Of a stretch of 64,000 nt of DNA, positions 39,289-48,000 are shown piece by piece. Made by a program: the position numbers and the translations under genes. The stretch comes from Lachnospiraceae bacterium GAM79. GTDB taxonomy: Bacteria; Bacillota; Clostridia; Lachnospirales; Lachnospiraceae. Position 1 is the stretch's first letter. Each line of letters opens with the position of its first letter. The stretch lies in NCBI GenBank assembly GCA_003584705.1, contig AP018536.1, positions 2,790,001-2,854,000 on the forward strand. The letters run 5' to 3'. A model generated the notes under the pieces. The model was not told where the DNA came from, did not search any database, and saw nothing but the letters and a program-made list of their open reading frames with translations.

Positions 39289-41014
39289 GGCTCTGCTCCT
39301 TTCTGCGGTGCGGCTCGTTCCGGCGCAAAATCTGGTCGATGTTCCGCTTGACGGTCTGCAACTCCTTGAACCGCTGTTTCTGTTCGTGATAGGTGTTATA
39401 CAGGCCGTCTTTCTCGGAGATAAGCTGCTCGATCTCGGCCTGCAACGCTTTCCGGGCGGGCAGCTTGGTAATGCCATGCGCCTTGAAATACCGGGCGGCT
39501 GCGTCGGCTATGATAAAATCGCTCTCGTTTGCCTGCCGGTATGCGTCACGGGCTTTCTGCGATTTCTGCGCCCGCAGCCCGTCACGGGCGGGCTTGGTCT
39601 TGGCATAGGCAAGTACCTGTTGCTGCAACTCCTTTTTCCCTTGTAGCTTGGTTTCCAGTGCTTTCAGTTCGCCGCTGGTCTGGCGCATTTCCTGATAGGC
39701 GGTATCAACAGCGGCTTCTAACTGCTCCGGGGAAGTAAAGCCGTATTCCTGATACACATTCAGCGTCTTGGCTGCCTGCTTCAGATTGTGTATCTTCGCC
39801 CAGTGTTCATAGCCCCGGCCTTTGCCCTCGGCCAGCTTCTTTTCAATGTCCACAAGCCGCTGCACACTTGGGGCCCCCGCAAAGCCGTCTGGCTTTGCGG
39901 GGAGAGGAGAAGCAGCGGAATGAGTGAGCTTTCCCGCTTGCGGGGAAGCGAAGGATATGGAGCTTGCGCCGACGAGTTTCGGGGCGGTTTGTGGGGCTTT
40001 TGTAGGCTGTATGACGGTTTTCCCATGCCGGGGGTATTCGGGTATGGCTGCGGCCTTTTCTGTGGCTCTGGCGGCGTTCTGCTCCAAAACGGCAAAGACA
40101 GCGGCGCGGTCAAAGTCGTCGCCCAGCTTCCGGGCGGTAATGGGCTTCGTCCTGTCCGGCGTGAGGTAGGAAAGCCGCCCACGGCTCTCCTTAACGCTCA
40201 CGCCCTCCCGCAGCAGCAGAGAGGAAAATTCGTCAAAGCTGGCGGCGGTGGCAAGGGCTTTCCGTATGGTCTGCCGCAGCTTCTCTTTGTTCGTTTCAAA
40301 CTTGGTCTGCCGGGGCGTGATACCGCCTGCAATCATGGGGGCGTTCTGCCTGTCCAGCTTGGCCTGTCCTTTTTTCTGCGCCCAATACTCCCGGTCGGTC
40401 ACGCGGTTCTTACTGCCGTTCAAGAGGTCGATTTGGTAAAGCCCCTCCCGGTGGCACATCTCCATGACTTCGGACTTGAAGTAGCGCAAGGCTGCGTCGG
40501 TACAGCGGTGCTTGCAACCGGCCTTTGTATCGGCTGGCCTGTCCATATAGGGCAGGAACGGCACTTCCTCTATCCGCAGCGAATTGATAACGATATGCAC
40601 ATGAATGTTGCCGCTGTGGTTATGCCCGTCCGGGTGGGTGCATACAAGGGCTTGGTGGCCGGGGAAATGCTCTTTACAGAATTGCTCCCCCAATGCCTGC
40701 GCCCGGTCTACGGTCAAGCCATTGTCCGGGCCGTCCCGTGGGTCAAAGCTGATGATATAGTGGTGGCTTTTTACATCTTCCCGCTGCTGGTTCTTTCCGT
40801 ATCGGAGATTTGCCCGCATACACGCAACGGCAAAATCCTCCCCGTCGCAGTTCAGTGTGGACAGCCGGTAGTCCTCGCGGGGGATAAGCCTGCCGGTTTC
40901 ATCAAGGACGGGCTTCATGGTAAACTCGTCATGCTCAAAAAGCAGGTATTGCTCGGCGGCTCCGTAGTCGGCATTTTTAGAGTTGATATGCTTGAGTGTT
41001 GCCAACCGCGTCAC
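39278..41014 (-). CDS. MOBP-type (VirD2-like) relaxase of element B
   Basis: This 578-residue protein has a relaxase domain at 1-300 with Y23 as likely nicking residue and histidines H131, H133, H138 and H140 in GHNHSGNIHVHIVINS. The C-terminal region (about 420-560) is coiled coil. Residues about 360-400 are a low-complexity insert (SSISFASPQAGKLTHSAASP) encoded by hairpin-forming DNA. It overlaps MobC by 38 bp. It would start transfer of element B. Confidence 0.9.
   Translation of the reverse strand: MTRLATLKHINSKNADYGAAEQYLLFEHDEFTMKPVLDETGRLIPREDYRLSTLNCDGEDFAVACMRANLRYGKNQQREDVKSHHYIISFDPRDGPDNGLTVDRAQALGEQFCKEHFPGHQALVCTHPDGHNHSGNIHVHIVINSLRIEEVPFLPYMDRPADTKAGCKHRCTDAALRYFKSEVMEMCHREGLYQIDLLNGSKNRVTDREYWAQKKGQAKLDRQNAPMIAGGITPRQTKFETNKEKLRQTIRKALATAASFDEFSSLLLREGVSVKESRGRLSYLTPDRTKPITARKLGDDFDRAAVFAVLEQNAARATEKAAAIPEYPRHGKTVIQPTKAPQTAPKLVGASSISFASPQAGKLTHSAASPLPAKPDGFAGAPSVQRLVDIEKKLAEGKGRGYEHWAKIHNLKQAAKTLNVYQEYGFTSPEQLEAAVDTAYQEMRQTSGELKALETKLQGKKELQQQVLAYAKTKPARDGLRAQKSQKARDAYRQANESDFIIADAAARYFKAHGITKLPARKALQAEIEQLISEKDGLYNTYHEQKQRFKELQTVKRNIDQILRRNEPHRRKEQSHER
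39875..39902. repeat. Perfect 12-bp hairpin inside the element B relaxase gene
   Basis: CCCCGCAAAGCC pairs exactly with GGCTTTGCGGGG around a GTCT loop. A second stem, TTCCCGC/GCGGGGAA, follows at about 39929-39946. Both lie in the low-complexity linker of the relaxase, which looks like a palindromic unit inserted in frame. Confidence 0.6.
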
Positions 41015-41375
41015 CTACTTTCTTGAGGACTTCATACTTGAGGGCGGCAAGGTCGGCTATGGCAGCGCGCACCTCGCCGGACAGCGCATTGTAAGGTGCG
41101 CCGTACTCGTTCAGATACCGGGCAATCTGATTGAGATTGCCGCCGATCCTGCCGTACTCGGCGGCCAGCTTTCCAACAGCGGAAAGCAGTTCATCATTGA
41201 CCGCTGACACATGGATAACGGGGCGTATGGTCGTGCGCCGTATCGCCTGCCGGAGAAATTCCGACTGGCTGATACCATAGGGCGCAAGCCGCGCTGTGAA
41301 GTCGGCGTATTCATCTTCGGACAGCCGGGTTTTCACAACGCGGCTGCGGTGGGGTGTGTTGTATTTCTTTCGCAT
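40977..41375 (-). CDS. mobC: MobC-like relaxosome protein of element B
   Basis: This 132-residue protein has an N-terminal RHH region (RVVKTRLSEDEYADFTARL) and the MobC motif IGGNLNQIARYLNEYGAP. GGAGGT lies 7 nt upstream of ATG 41375, which decides the start against longer frames. It overlaps the relaxase gene and has a hairpin-rich region upstream, the likely oriT. Confidence 0.85.
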   Translation of the reverse strand: MRKKYNTPHRSRVVKTRLSEDEYADFTARLAPYGISQSEFLRQAIRRTTIRPVIHVSAVNDELLSAVGKLAAEYGRIGGNLNQIARYLNEYGAPYNALSGEVRAAIADLAALKYEVLKKVGDAVGNTQAYQL

Positions 41376-41896
41376 GGTCGTGACCTCCTTTCTTGCCGCA
41401 TGAGCGCGGCGGGGATAAGCGGCGCAAGCCGCATAGCAGGGTTTGGGGAAGGCACTCCCCAACAAGTTTCCCGCGAGGGGCAAAACCGCAGAATTGCGGA
41501 TTTTGGCACCGTGGTAGAAACTTGCTCTCCGTGACTGCAAACTTTCTCTCACTTCCGTCCGCCACTTTTTTGGAAAACTGCAACCACAAAAGTTTGTTTC
41601 TCTTTTTCTGCTACTACTAATCCTGTAAAGGGCATTCCTGCCCGCTTTCGCTAAAATGACACCGGACGCAGTGGTTTCTACCCGGTGTTGGAGAAATCCT
41701 TTCTCTTTGCCCTCTACTACGGGTAAATGCTCCAAATGCCAAACACCAGGGCAGAAAAATTCCCTCCTCGCTTACTACTACAACCGGCAGGGGGCAAAAT
41801 GGCCGGGAGCGGAGCCGGACAACAAAAAAAGCAGTAAATCTTTTTCAAGACTTACTGCTTTCGCTGGCCGCGTCGGTGGCGGCTGGTATTCAGTTT
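41376..41896. other. 521-bp gene-free region with candidate oriT of element B
   Basis: GCGGC/GCCGC with a GCAA loop (41419-41432) is followed by GGTTTGGGGA and a TTGGGG/CCCCAA stem (41443-41462), then AACAAG. The same GGTTTGGG-hairpin pattern stands upstream of other mobilization genes here (13291-13313 on the plus strand and 52043-52066). The remaining 300 bp hold no recognisable gene, but include an AAGCAGTAA/TTACTGCTT terminator at 41829-41860. Confidence 0.5.
41829..41860 (-). terminator. Terminator after the HTH/sigma pair of element B
   Basis: AAGCAGTAA (41829-41837) pairs with TTACTGCTT (41852-41860), followed by a T-run on the minus strand. It lies 37 bp after the HTH gene. Confidence 0.65.
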
Positions 41897-42109
41897 TTAT
41901 GACTTGTCCGGTGGTTCGTCAAGCCGGAACTTGAATTGACAGTCAATTAACCGCTGCTTTACATAGTCCTCCACCTCGGCGTTGACCTGCCCGTTCACTT
42001 TTGAGAAATAGCGGATATATCCGGCGTAGTGGAGCAGGACAGCGTTCACGGCTTCTGGGTCGCCCTCACGGGCTTTGAGGATTGTTTCATAGGGGAGAAG
42101 TCTACTCAT
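41897..42109 (-). CDS. Small HTH protein of conjugative elements, element B
   Basis: This 70-residue protein has LPYETILKAREGDPEAVNAVL and YIRYFSKVN, the pattern of the Tn916 Orf8-like family, as at 1389-1631. It overlaps the sigma-like gene by 8 bp. It is probably a co-regulator of transfer genes. Confidence 0.7.
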   Translation of the reverse strand: MSRLLPYETILKAREGDPEAVNAVLLHYAGYIRYFSKVNGQVNAEVEDYVKQRLIDCQFKFRLDEPPDKS

Positions 42110-42524
42110 ACCGGCTCACCCCCATTTCTTCGCGTAGCCGCTGCAAGGCAAGCTGGATATGCCGCCCCGCTGTGCTGCGTGACCGGCCAATACACGCGCC
42201 GATCACGCGCTGCGGCTGGCGCAGAAAGTAATAGCGCAGGATTTCTTCCCGCGTCTGCTCCGGCAAAACAGAGATCGCGTCGGCAAGGGCGGCGTTGCAG
42301 AGCAGGACGGTCTGACCGCAGACGGTAAATGGGTATTCCTCGTCCGGCTCCGACGCGGCAAACTGGACAAACTTCTCGTTCATCAGATAGTCAAGGGAAA
42401 CTTGCCGTTCCCATTGCCGTTTAAGCTTCAAAATCTTGTCCAAGGCGGCACAGCGGATAACAGTCTTGCAAAAGGCGTTGTACCTGCGCTGGATATATTC
42501 TTGATAGGCTATCTGGTCGGTCAT
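42102..42524 (-). CDS. Sigma-70-like regulator of element B
   Basis: This 140-residue protein has a C-terminal region-4-like HTH (ALADAISVLPEQTREEILRYY, then ACIGRSRSTAGRHIQLALQRL). It is shorter than housekeeping sigma factors and equivalent to the backbone gene at 1615-2052. GGGG precedes ATG 42524. It would activate element B mobilization or excision genes. Confidence 0.75.
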   Translation of the reverse strand: MTDQIAYQEYIQRRYNAFCKTVIRCAALDKILKLKRQWERQVSLDYLMNEKFVQFAASEPDEEYPFTVCGQTVLLCNAALADAISVLPEQTREEILRYYFLRQPQRVIGACIGRSRSTAGRHIQLALQRLREEMGVSRYE

Positions 42525-42695
42525 GGAAATTCCCCTTTCTGAATAATAGTGCGGGGCGGTGGCACTTCTTGCTGTCGCCCCTTGATTGCCTACCAGCAAA
42601 GGCGGGCGGGGCTGTCAACGGCTGCGCATATGCGCCGTTCATCTTGACCGTTGACTGGCTCGGCTGGGTTTGCTATTTACCCGACAAACTTGAAT

Positions 42696-43463
42696 TTATT
42701 TTAAGCTATCACGTTTTACCTTCTTAAGCCTTACTATCATTACCATAGGAATTTCTTTGTTGGTTTTGAAACATTCTTCATAAAATCCATCAATGACAAA
42801 TCCAGCTCTAAAACAAAGGTTAAAAATATCTTGTATGGAACGATGATAATAAATCTGCTCTTTCGGTTGCCCTTCAATCGCTATATCATAGTAACTGTGC
42901 GGTGTCATATATTTTTCAGTCAACGTGACAAAACAAGGGTGTTGCGTTGCAAAGACAAAAATTCCGCTTTCCTGCAACAGTTCATAAACAGCCATAAGAA
43001 GTGGTTCAATATCCGTAATATCCATAATTGCCATATTAGAAACTGCTTTCGTAAAGGCTCGATTTCTTTTTAATTCTAATATACTTTTTCTATCGGTCGC
43101 ATCCGCCACACAAAATTCAATTTGTTTTGCATATTGTGATTGCCGTCTTTTAGCCAATTCTATCATTTTTTTGCTGTAATCAAAAGCGACAACCGAAGCG
43201 CCTCTTTGTGCAAGATACGAAGAATAATTTCCATTGCCACACGCAATATCCAAAATGTAATCCGCAGGATTAGGAGATAGAAGTTCCGTTACTTTGGGAC
43301 GCACTACCTCTCTGTGAAATTCATTAGATTCGTCACCCATTGCATTATCCCAAAATTGTGCGTTCTCCTCCCAGATTTTTTTACTTTCCTCTGTTCCCAT
43401 GTTCTCTCCCACTCCCCAAATTTGCTTTTTTGCTTCCATTAAATCTTCCTTACTATATTCCAT
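42696..43463 (-). CDS. Class I SAM-dependent methyltransferase, downstream of tet(W)
   Basis: This 255-residue protein has SAM motif I LDIACGNGNYSSYLAQRGA and motif II VVAFDYSKKMIELAKRR, with FCVADATD following. The start at 43463 has GGAGGG 5 nt upstream. The substrate is unknown; small-molecule or ubiquinone-type methyltransferases share this fold. It starts 50 bp after the tet(W) stop with no terminator seen, so it is probably expressed with tet(W) under its leader. It is more AT-rich than the mobility genes. Confidence 0.8.
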   Translation of the reverse strand: MEYSKEDLMEAKKQIWGVGENMGTEESKKIWEENAQFWDNAMGDESNEFHREVVRPKVTELLSPNPADYILDIACGNGNYSSYLAQRGASVVAFDYSKKMIELAKRRQSQYAKQIEFCVADATDRKSILELKRNRAFTKAVSNMAIMDITDIEPLLMAVYELLQESGIFVFATQHPCFVTLTEKYMTPHSYYDIAIEGQPKEQIYYHRSIQDIFNLCFRAGFVIDGFYEECFKTNKEIPMVMIVRLKKVKRDSLK

Positions 43464-43513
43464 TGTTACCCTCCATAACTTCTGATTGTTGCCGTCTTGA
43501 CGATTATGTATCT

Positions 43514-45433
43514 TTACATTACCTTCTGAAACATATGGCGCACCTTGTCCAGGCGGCTGTTTGGACGGCGGGGCTGGATGACCGGCTGACCGACAGCGGC
43601 CTGATATCCTTTCAGCTCTGTAAGGCATACGCTCCGCCCGTTGGTGTAAAAGGCCAGATCAGTACGGTATGCCTGTATACAGCGGGCGGGAATCTCGCCA
43701 GTAAAGACAACTTCATCCTTTTTTACCTGGGCCGTTTCGATGGTGGCACAGTATTTCGGTGCATCATGATAAGCCCTGGAAAGGTATTCCTGGGGCGCAT
43801 AGAGGATGAAGGAGAGATAAGGTTCCAGCAGCTGCGTCCCCGATTCCTTCAATGCCTGTTCCAATACAATCGGGGCCAATGAGCGGAAGTCCGCCGGCGT
43901 GCTGACCGGACTGTAATAAAGCCCGTATTCAAAGCAAATCTTACAGTCCGTTACGTTCCAGCCGAACAAGCCCTGCTCCAGCCCGTAACGGATACCATCC
44001 CTGACAGCGTTTTGAAAACTCTGGTTCAAGTATCCCAGCGAAACCCGGCTCTCGTATTGTACACCGGAGCCAAGCGAGAGTGGTGTAACAGACAGTCCTA
44101 TGGATGCCCAAAACGGGTTGGGCGGCACCTCGATATGGATGGTGTGGCTGGCTGCTTTGAGCGGCCGCTCCATATAAATGACGGAGGGTTCCTTTACCAC
44201 TGTTTCAAGCTTGTATTTTTCCGACAGCAAAGCGGAAACAACCTCCAACTGCACCCGGCCCAAAAAAGAAAGAATGATCTCATGGGTGATGGAATCCACT
44301 TCGCAACGCAAAAGCGGGTCAGTATCCGCAAGTTGCGTAAGAGCGTCCAGCAGCCGTTCTCTTTGCGCTGCCGTTTTCGGCGCAATCGTCGTCCGCAGCA
44401 TGGGGAGGGGGTCCTCGCGCCACCTTTTACGAGGGAGCCGGGTTTGGTCCCCTAATACATCGTTTAACCTCACGCTGTCGCTGGGAAGGATAACAATTTC
44501 ACCCTGATAAGCGGTGTCTGTCCGAACAATTTCCCCTTTGGATGGAATACGCATCTCTGTGATTTTCAGCTTTTCTCTCCCGGCCAGGGCCACCGTATCC
44601 CGCAGGCGCAGCGTTCCGCTGTATAACCGTAGATAGACACGCCGCTGGCCGCAATCGGTGTACTCAACCTTGAAAACGCTGCCGCATAGGGCGGCGCCCC
44701 CCTGTTCCCCAATCGGTTGGAACAGCCCTGTCACCGCATCCATCAACGGTTGAATGCCAAGGCCATTTTTGGCGCTGCCATGATAGACTGGGAACAGGGA
44801 GGCGTCTTGAACCCGCTGCTGTTCCTCCCGCGCAAGTTTTTCCCGGCTGATTGGTTCTCCTGCGATATACTTTTCCAATAATTCATCGTTATTTTCGATG
44901 ACCGCATCCCATGCTTCTATGTCGGTATTTTCCTCCAGGACTATTTCCGGGGACAGCGACACCGTCTGCTTGATGATAATATCGGCGGAGAGCTTATCCC
45001 GAACAGACTGAACCACGCTCTGCAAATCAACGCCAGCCTGGTCGATCTTGTTGATAAAGATAACGGTGGGAATGTTCATTTTCCGCAGGGCATGGAACAG
45101 AATACGGGTCTGGGCCTGCACGCCATCTTTAGCGGAGATCACCAAGATGGCCCCATCTAAAACAGCCAAAGAGCGGTACACCTCCGCCAAAAAATCCATG
45201 TGGCCGGGCGTATCCACAATGTTAACTTTACATCTGTGCCACTGGAAGGAAGTGACTGCCGCTTGAATGGTAATCCCACGCTGCCGCTCCAAAAACATGG
45301 TGTCCGTCCTCGTTGTCCCTTTTTCGACGCTCCCCGGTTCTGAAATGGCTCCGCTGGCATATAGCAGGCTCTCCGTCAAGGTCGTCTTTCCAGCGTCTAC
45401 ATGGGCAAGAATTCCAATATTGATTATTTTCAT
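43514..45433 (-). CDS. tet(W): Tetracycline resistance ribosomal protection protein Tet(W)
   Basis: This 639-residue translational GTPase is recognised as Tet(W) along its full length. The GTPase G1 motif is AHVDAGKTT (10-18), followed by the DTPGHMDF and NKID motifs. It removes tetracycline from the ribosomal A site. The length equals that of the family. It is preceded by a long regulated leader with two short peptides and terminator hairpins, and followed by a methyltransferase gene. It is the clear resistance cargo of element B. Confidence 0.97.
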   Translation of the reverse strand: MKIINIGILAHVDAGKTTLTESLLYASGAISEPGSVEKGTTRTDTMFLERQRGITIQAAVTSFQWHRCKVNIVDTPGHMDFLAEVYRSLAVLDGAILVISAKDGVQAQTRILFHALRKMNIPTVIFINKIDQAGVDLQSVVQSVRDKLSADIIIKQTVSLSPEIVLEENTDIEAWDAVIENNDELLEKYIAGEPISREKLAREEQQRVQDASLFPVYHGSAKNGLGIQPLMDAVTGLFQPIGEQGGAALCGSVFKVEYTDCGQRRVYLRLYSGTLRLRDTVALAGREKLKITEMRIPSKGEIVRTDTAYQGEIVILPSDSVRLNDVLGDQTRLPRKRWREDPLPMLRTTIAPKTAAQRERLLDALTQLADTDPLLRCEVDSITHEIILSFLGRVQLEVVSALLSEKYKLETVVKEPSVIYMERPLKAASHTIHIEVPPNPFWASIGLSVTPLSLGSGVQYESRVSLGYLNQSFQNAVRDGIRYGLEQGLFGWNVTDCKICFEYGLYYSPVSTPADFRSLAPIVLEQALKESGTQLLEPYLSFILYAPQEYLSRAYHDAPKYCATIETAQVKKDEVVFTGEIPARCIQAYRTDLAFYTNGRSVCLTELKGYQAAVGQPVIQPRRPNSRLDKVRHMFQKVM

Positions 45434-45470
45434 GTGATTGTCCTCCCTTTACAGCCCCAAAGGGCATAAA

Positions 45471-45507
45471 AATCCCCAGCAGTAAAATACTTTTACCACT
45501 GGGGATT
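45471..45507 (-). terminator. Terminator/attenuator in the tet(W) leader
   Basis: AATCCCCAG pairs with CTGGGGATT, extended by GTAAAA/TTTTAC. On the minus strand TTTTTAT follows. It lies 37 bp before tet(W), so it must be bypassed for expression. Confidence 0.75.
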
Positions 45508-45537
45508 ATAAGTTGCGGACATACACATATACAGCAT
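45493..45537 (-). CDS. tet(W) leader peptide MLYMCMSATYNPQW
   Basis: A 14-codon ORF ends inside the terminator stem at 45471-45507, so a ribosome translating its last codons would keep the terminator open. This is the expected geometry of translation-linked attenuation. The ribosome-binding site is weak (AGGTG close to the start). Confidence 0.5.
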   Translation of the reverse strand: MLYMCMSATYNPQW

Positions 45538-45591
45538 ACACCTGTTTGTGATTGCTGTTTTTGGGGATATGTCAAAATTGATAAGGCAAAA

Positions 45592-45688
45592 GTATTCTTA
45601 AATTGGGTACAAAAAACTAAGCCCCTACAAAAGGAGCTATCATAATCCTTTGTTCCCACTATTTGATTATAGTTTTATTTAAGAATAC
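45592..45688 (-). promoter_or_regulatory. Long-range 12-bp inverted repeat in the tet(W) leader
   Basis: GTATTCTTAAAT (45592-45603) and ATTTAAGAATAC (45677-45688) are exact complements separated by 73 nt. The distal arm is made of the codons for GILK in the leader peptide MRQGILK, so translation would disrupt it. Confidence 0.6.
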
Positions 45689-45698
45689 CTTGCCGCAT
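45675..45698 (-). CDS. Upstream leader peptide MRQGILK
   Basis: A 7-codon ORF has AAAAGGAG 8 nt before its ATG. It begins about 20 nt after the predicted transcription start. Its codons contain one arm of the long-range inverted repeat. It is a candidate sensor peptide for tet(W) induction. Confidence 0.55.
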   Translation of the reverse strand: MRQGILK

Positions 45699-45726
45699 AT
45701 TTTTTACTCCTTTTCTGGATTAAATC

Positions 45727-45755
45727 ATTGTATCACATCAGTTTTAGGAAAGCAA
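45727..45755 (-). promoter_or_regulatory. Promoter of the tet(W) transcript
   Basis: The minus strand reads TTGCTT (45750-45755), 17 nt, then TACAAT (45727-45732) with an upstream TG (extended -10). It precedes leader peptide MRQGILK. Confidence 0.65.
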
Positions 45756-45960
45756 GTACCTAAAAGAAATTTTTCTTCCCCTTATATGTAACAATCATAC
45801 CGGCTTCCTAGCGTTCAGAATGTTTTCTGCTGTCTGCTGTGGTGTTTGGTTGGAATTGTCCAACCAAAAGCCGATCCGTGGTGTTGTCTGCATTTTACTA
45901 AATACAAATTCAATGTATACAGAAAGATATAAGGAGTGGGAGGGATTCCGCCGTAGTTGG

Positions 45961-46000
45961 CATTGTAGGAAAATCCAAAAGTTTAGATTTTCCCACAATG
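45961..46000. repeat. Subterminal inverted repeat at the right end of element B
   Basis: CATTGTAGGAAAAT (45961-45974) and ATTTTCCCACAATG (45987-46000) are inverted repeats with one mismatch. A second inverted repeat, TTGGTTGGA/TCCAACCAA, lies at about 45848-45870. Both are within 250 bp of the element end and may bind the recombinase or an accessory factor. Confidence 0.5.
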
Positions 46001-46089
46001 CTTATCTTTTGGTCTTTGGTTCGGAATAGTGTAGTGCTGGCGGTCTATCTCTTGTTTTCGGTTGCTTGCTTCCTTACCGTACATGAGCA

Positions 46090-46214
46090 TTGGCTCCGGG
46101 GTTATCGTTTCCATATCCTTCCATAAGGTTAATGCCGCCCCAAATTCCAAGTCCTGCGCCAAGCGCGATAACCAAAGTCTGCAATACATCAACTGCGCTG
46201 TTAAAGAAATCCAT
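46090..46214 (-). pseudogene. maff2, 5' fragment
   Basis: ATG at 46214 starts MDFFNSAVDVLQTLVIALG, continuing to EGYGNDNPGA, where element B interrupts the gene; translation would then add NAHVR and stop. It encodes the first membrane helix of Maff2. The 3' part is at 24344-24428. It follows the virD4 stop by 63 bp, the normal place of maff2 in these operons. Confidence 0.85.
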
Positions 46215-46277
46215 ATAAACCTCGCTTTCTGCCGCTGTGCGGCTCAAAAAATGTTGTTGAAAATGAAAATGCCGCCG

Positions 46278-47108
46278 TTATTCCTCGGCGGCTGTGTCCT
46301 CGTCGGACAAATCTATTTCGTATATGTCAAAGGCTTCATCGGGCTTTACGATTGCCGGACGGGTAGACATATACCGTTCCACGTCAAAAGCGTTTTTCTT
46401 GTCGAAGTCGGAAAGGTATTTGTAGTTCGGGTGTTTCGTTATATCGTATTTGTCGCTTAAAAAGGGACGCACACCGCGTAGCTGCAAAATACATTTCCCA
46501 CCGTCCATAACTGCTATTTCGTCCTGTGTCATCAACTCCTTTCCTAATTTTTGATAAGTAAGTCCATGAGAAACCTGCGTACCGCGATTTTCGGAAGTAT
46601 TGAAACTGTCGATTGTTTCCCGTCCCAAATTATCCGAAATATCCTTTGCATTTTTCCCACGTCCTCCCAAAAACAAGGTGCTGTCGGCATTATCAAGTAT
46701 GATTTCTGCCGCGTCCTTGTAAATGGCTTTTAGCTGGCTCTGCGATTGCAGAATGATAGAAGCGGACATTTCCCGGCTGCGGATTGTGGCAATCAGTTTA
46801 TCAAAGCGGGGTATCTGTCCGATGTTCGCAAACTCGTCAAGCAAAAAGCGGACATGAACAGGCAATTTGCCGTTGTATTCGTCGTCTGCTTTATCACAAA
46901 GCAAATTGAAAAGCTGCGATTGCAAAATAGCAATAACAAAATTAAAGGTGTCGTCGGTATCGCTCATTATGAGGAAAAGCGCGGTTTTCCTGTCGCCTAA
47001 TGTATCAAGTTCCAATTCGTCATAGGACATGAGTTCCCGGAGTTCCTCTATATCAAAAGGGGCAAGACGCGCACCGCAAGAAATAAGGATTGACTTTGCC
47101 GTTTTGCC
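46278..47108 (-). pseudogene. virD4 coupling protein, 3' fragment
   Basis: The minus-strand frame enters at GKTAKSILISCGARLAPFDI and continues through Walker B VRFLLDEFANIG to EIDLSDEDTAAEE. It is the C-terminal half of the VirD4/TraG coupling ATPase. The N-terminal half is at 62001-62956. Joining them at the GG core gives KLAAGKTAKS in frame. Element C therefore splits the gene between Walker A and Walker B. Confidence 0.9.
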
Positions 47109-47198
47109 AGAGACGATTTGTAAAGGACTTTTTAATCATGTTCACAAAAAATTCAAAAATGACAGCCTCTTAATCTGTGCCACTTCCAGCATTTTCCC

Positions 47199-47247
47199 TT
47201 GATTTTTCTGCGTCCTCTGCATATAATAAGAGTAGGGAAATCCCTAC
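47199..47247 (+). promoter_or_regulatory. Promoter and operator of the toxin-antitoxin pair
   Basis: TTGATT (47199-47204), 17 nt, TATAAT (47222-47227), then the inverted repeat GTAGGGA-AA-TCCCTAC (47232-47247) at the expected start site. The inverted repeat fits binding by the AbrB-type antitoxin dimer. Confidence 0.7.
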
Positions 47248-47278
47248 TTTCCATATTTCAGAAAGGTGGTGTAAAATC

Positions 47279-47554
47279 ATGTTAGCAAATACGTTTGTAG
47301 ACAATGCAAAAGTCATGGCAAAGGGGCAGGTCACAATTCCGAAAGATATTCGGGAAGTCCTCGGCGTGGCAAGTGGTGATCGCATTACGTTTATCGTTGA
47401 GGGAAACACCGTCCGCATTGTCAATTCTGCTGTCTACGCCATGCAGGTGCTTCAAAAGGAGATGGCTGGAGAAGCGGAACGCGCTGGCTTGACCTCCGAT
47501 GATGATGTCATGGCGCTTGTGAAAGAATTGAGAAATGAGGACGAGAACGCATGA
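47279..47554 (+). CDS. AbrB/SpoVT-type antitoxin
   Basis: This 91-residue protein has the swapped-hairpin AbrB motif KVMAKGQVTIPKDIREVLGV and GDRITFIVEGNTVRI, followed by a C-terminal helix that would bind the toxin. It overlaps the PIN toxin gene by 4 bp (ATGA). It probably represses its own promoter through the inverted repeat upstream. It lies at the extreme left end of element C, where such modules favour element retention. Confidence 0.85.
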   Translation: MLANTFVDNAKVMAKGQVTIPKDIREVLGVASGDRITFIVEGNTVRIVNSAVYAMQVLQKEMAGEAERAGLTSDDDVMALVKELRNEDENA

Positions 47555-47952
47555 GGGTTTTGATTGATACCAACGTCCTGATCTCTGCCGCTCTAAGTGC
47601 AAACGGCATTCCTTTTCAGGCGTATGTAAAGGCGGCGTCCTATCCTAATCACGGGCTGATCTGTGAGCAGAACGTGGACGAAATGAAGCGGATATTTAAC
47701 AAAAAATTTCCGAACCGGCTTGCGTCCCTGGATAAATTCCTTTCCGTTGCGCTCCTGACTTTGGAGCTGGTTCCGATTCCGACAGAGGAAGATATTTCAG
47801 AGGCACAAATTCGTGATGTGAATGACCGCCCGATTCTTCGGGCAGCCATAGAAGCAAAGGCCGATGTTTTACTGACCGGTGATAAAGACTTTTTAGAATC
47901 CGGCGTGAAAAATCCAATGATTATGACACCGGCTGAATTTCTCCAATACTGA
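47551..47952 (+). CDS. PIN-domain toxin (COG1569 type)
   Basis: This 133-residue protein has the PIN acidic residues D6 (VLIDTNVLISA), a central E (ICEQNVDEMKR), and the C-terminal pair D (VNDRPILRAA) and D (LLTGDKDFL). PIN toxins are metal-dependent RNases. It is co-translated with the AbrB-type antitoxin. The pair would kill or arrest cells that lose element C. Confidence 0.85.
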   Translation: MRVLIDTNVLISAALSANGIPFQAYVKAASYPNHGLICEQNVDEMKRIFNKKFPNRLASLDKFLSVALLTLELVPIPTEEDISEAQIRDVNDRPILRAAIEAKADVLLTGDKDFLESGVKNPMIMTPAEFLQY

Positions 47953-47958
47953 AACGGC

Positions 47959-47996
47959 GCGGAGCCGGGAACCTGTGAGACGGTTTCCGGCTCCGC
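47959..47996. terminator. Bidirectional terminator after the toxin gene
   Basis: GCGGAGCCGGGAACC pairs over 15 bp (one G-U) with GGTTTCCGGCTCCGC and is followed by ATTTTT. It separates converging genes. Confidence 0.8.
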
Positions 47997-48000
47997 ATTT

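Larger units (their letters stand above)
35172..46089 (-). mobile_element. Element B: tet(W)-carrying mobilizable element inserted in maff2
   Basis: This 10.9-kb element has a serine recombinase at its left end, then TnpW-like, DnaC-like, RepA, Cys-rich VLP, MOBP relaxase, MobC, HTH, sigma-like, SAM methyltransferase and tet(W). Its boundaries are inferred from the maff2 halves: AA at 46090-46091 and AA at 35170-35171. No secretion genes are present. Gene order is that of Tn1549-like left arms reduced to a mobilizable element. Confidence 0.8.
45434..46089 (-). promoter_or_regulatory. 656-bp tet(W) leader and right end of element B
   Basis: From right to left this region holds subterminal inverted repeats, a promoter (45727-45755), leader peptide MRQGILK (45675-45698), a long-range inverted repeat (45592-45603 with 45677-45688), a second leader peptide (45493-45537) and a terminator (45471-45507). 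The arrangement is that of a tetracycline-inducible attenuator. No other gene is seen. Confidence 0.7.

Noticed and set aside
39788..41026. 412-residue plus-strand frame opposite the element B relaxase
   Set aside because: An artefact of the GC-rich codon pattern; the opposite frame has all relaxase motifs.
24429..46089. A and B as one composite 21.7-kb element
   Set aside because: Each has its own recombinase, relaxase, replication genes and ends, and a maff2 remnant separates them.
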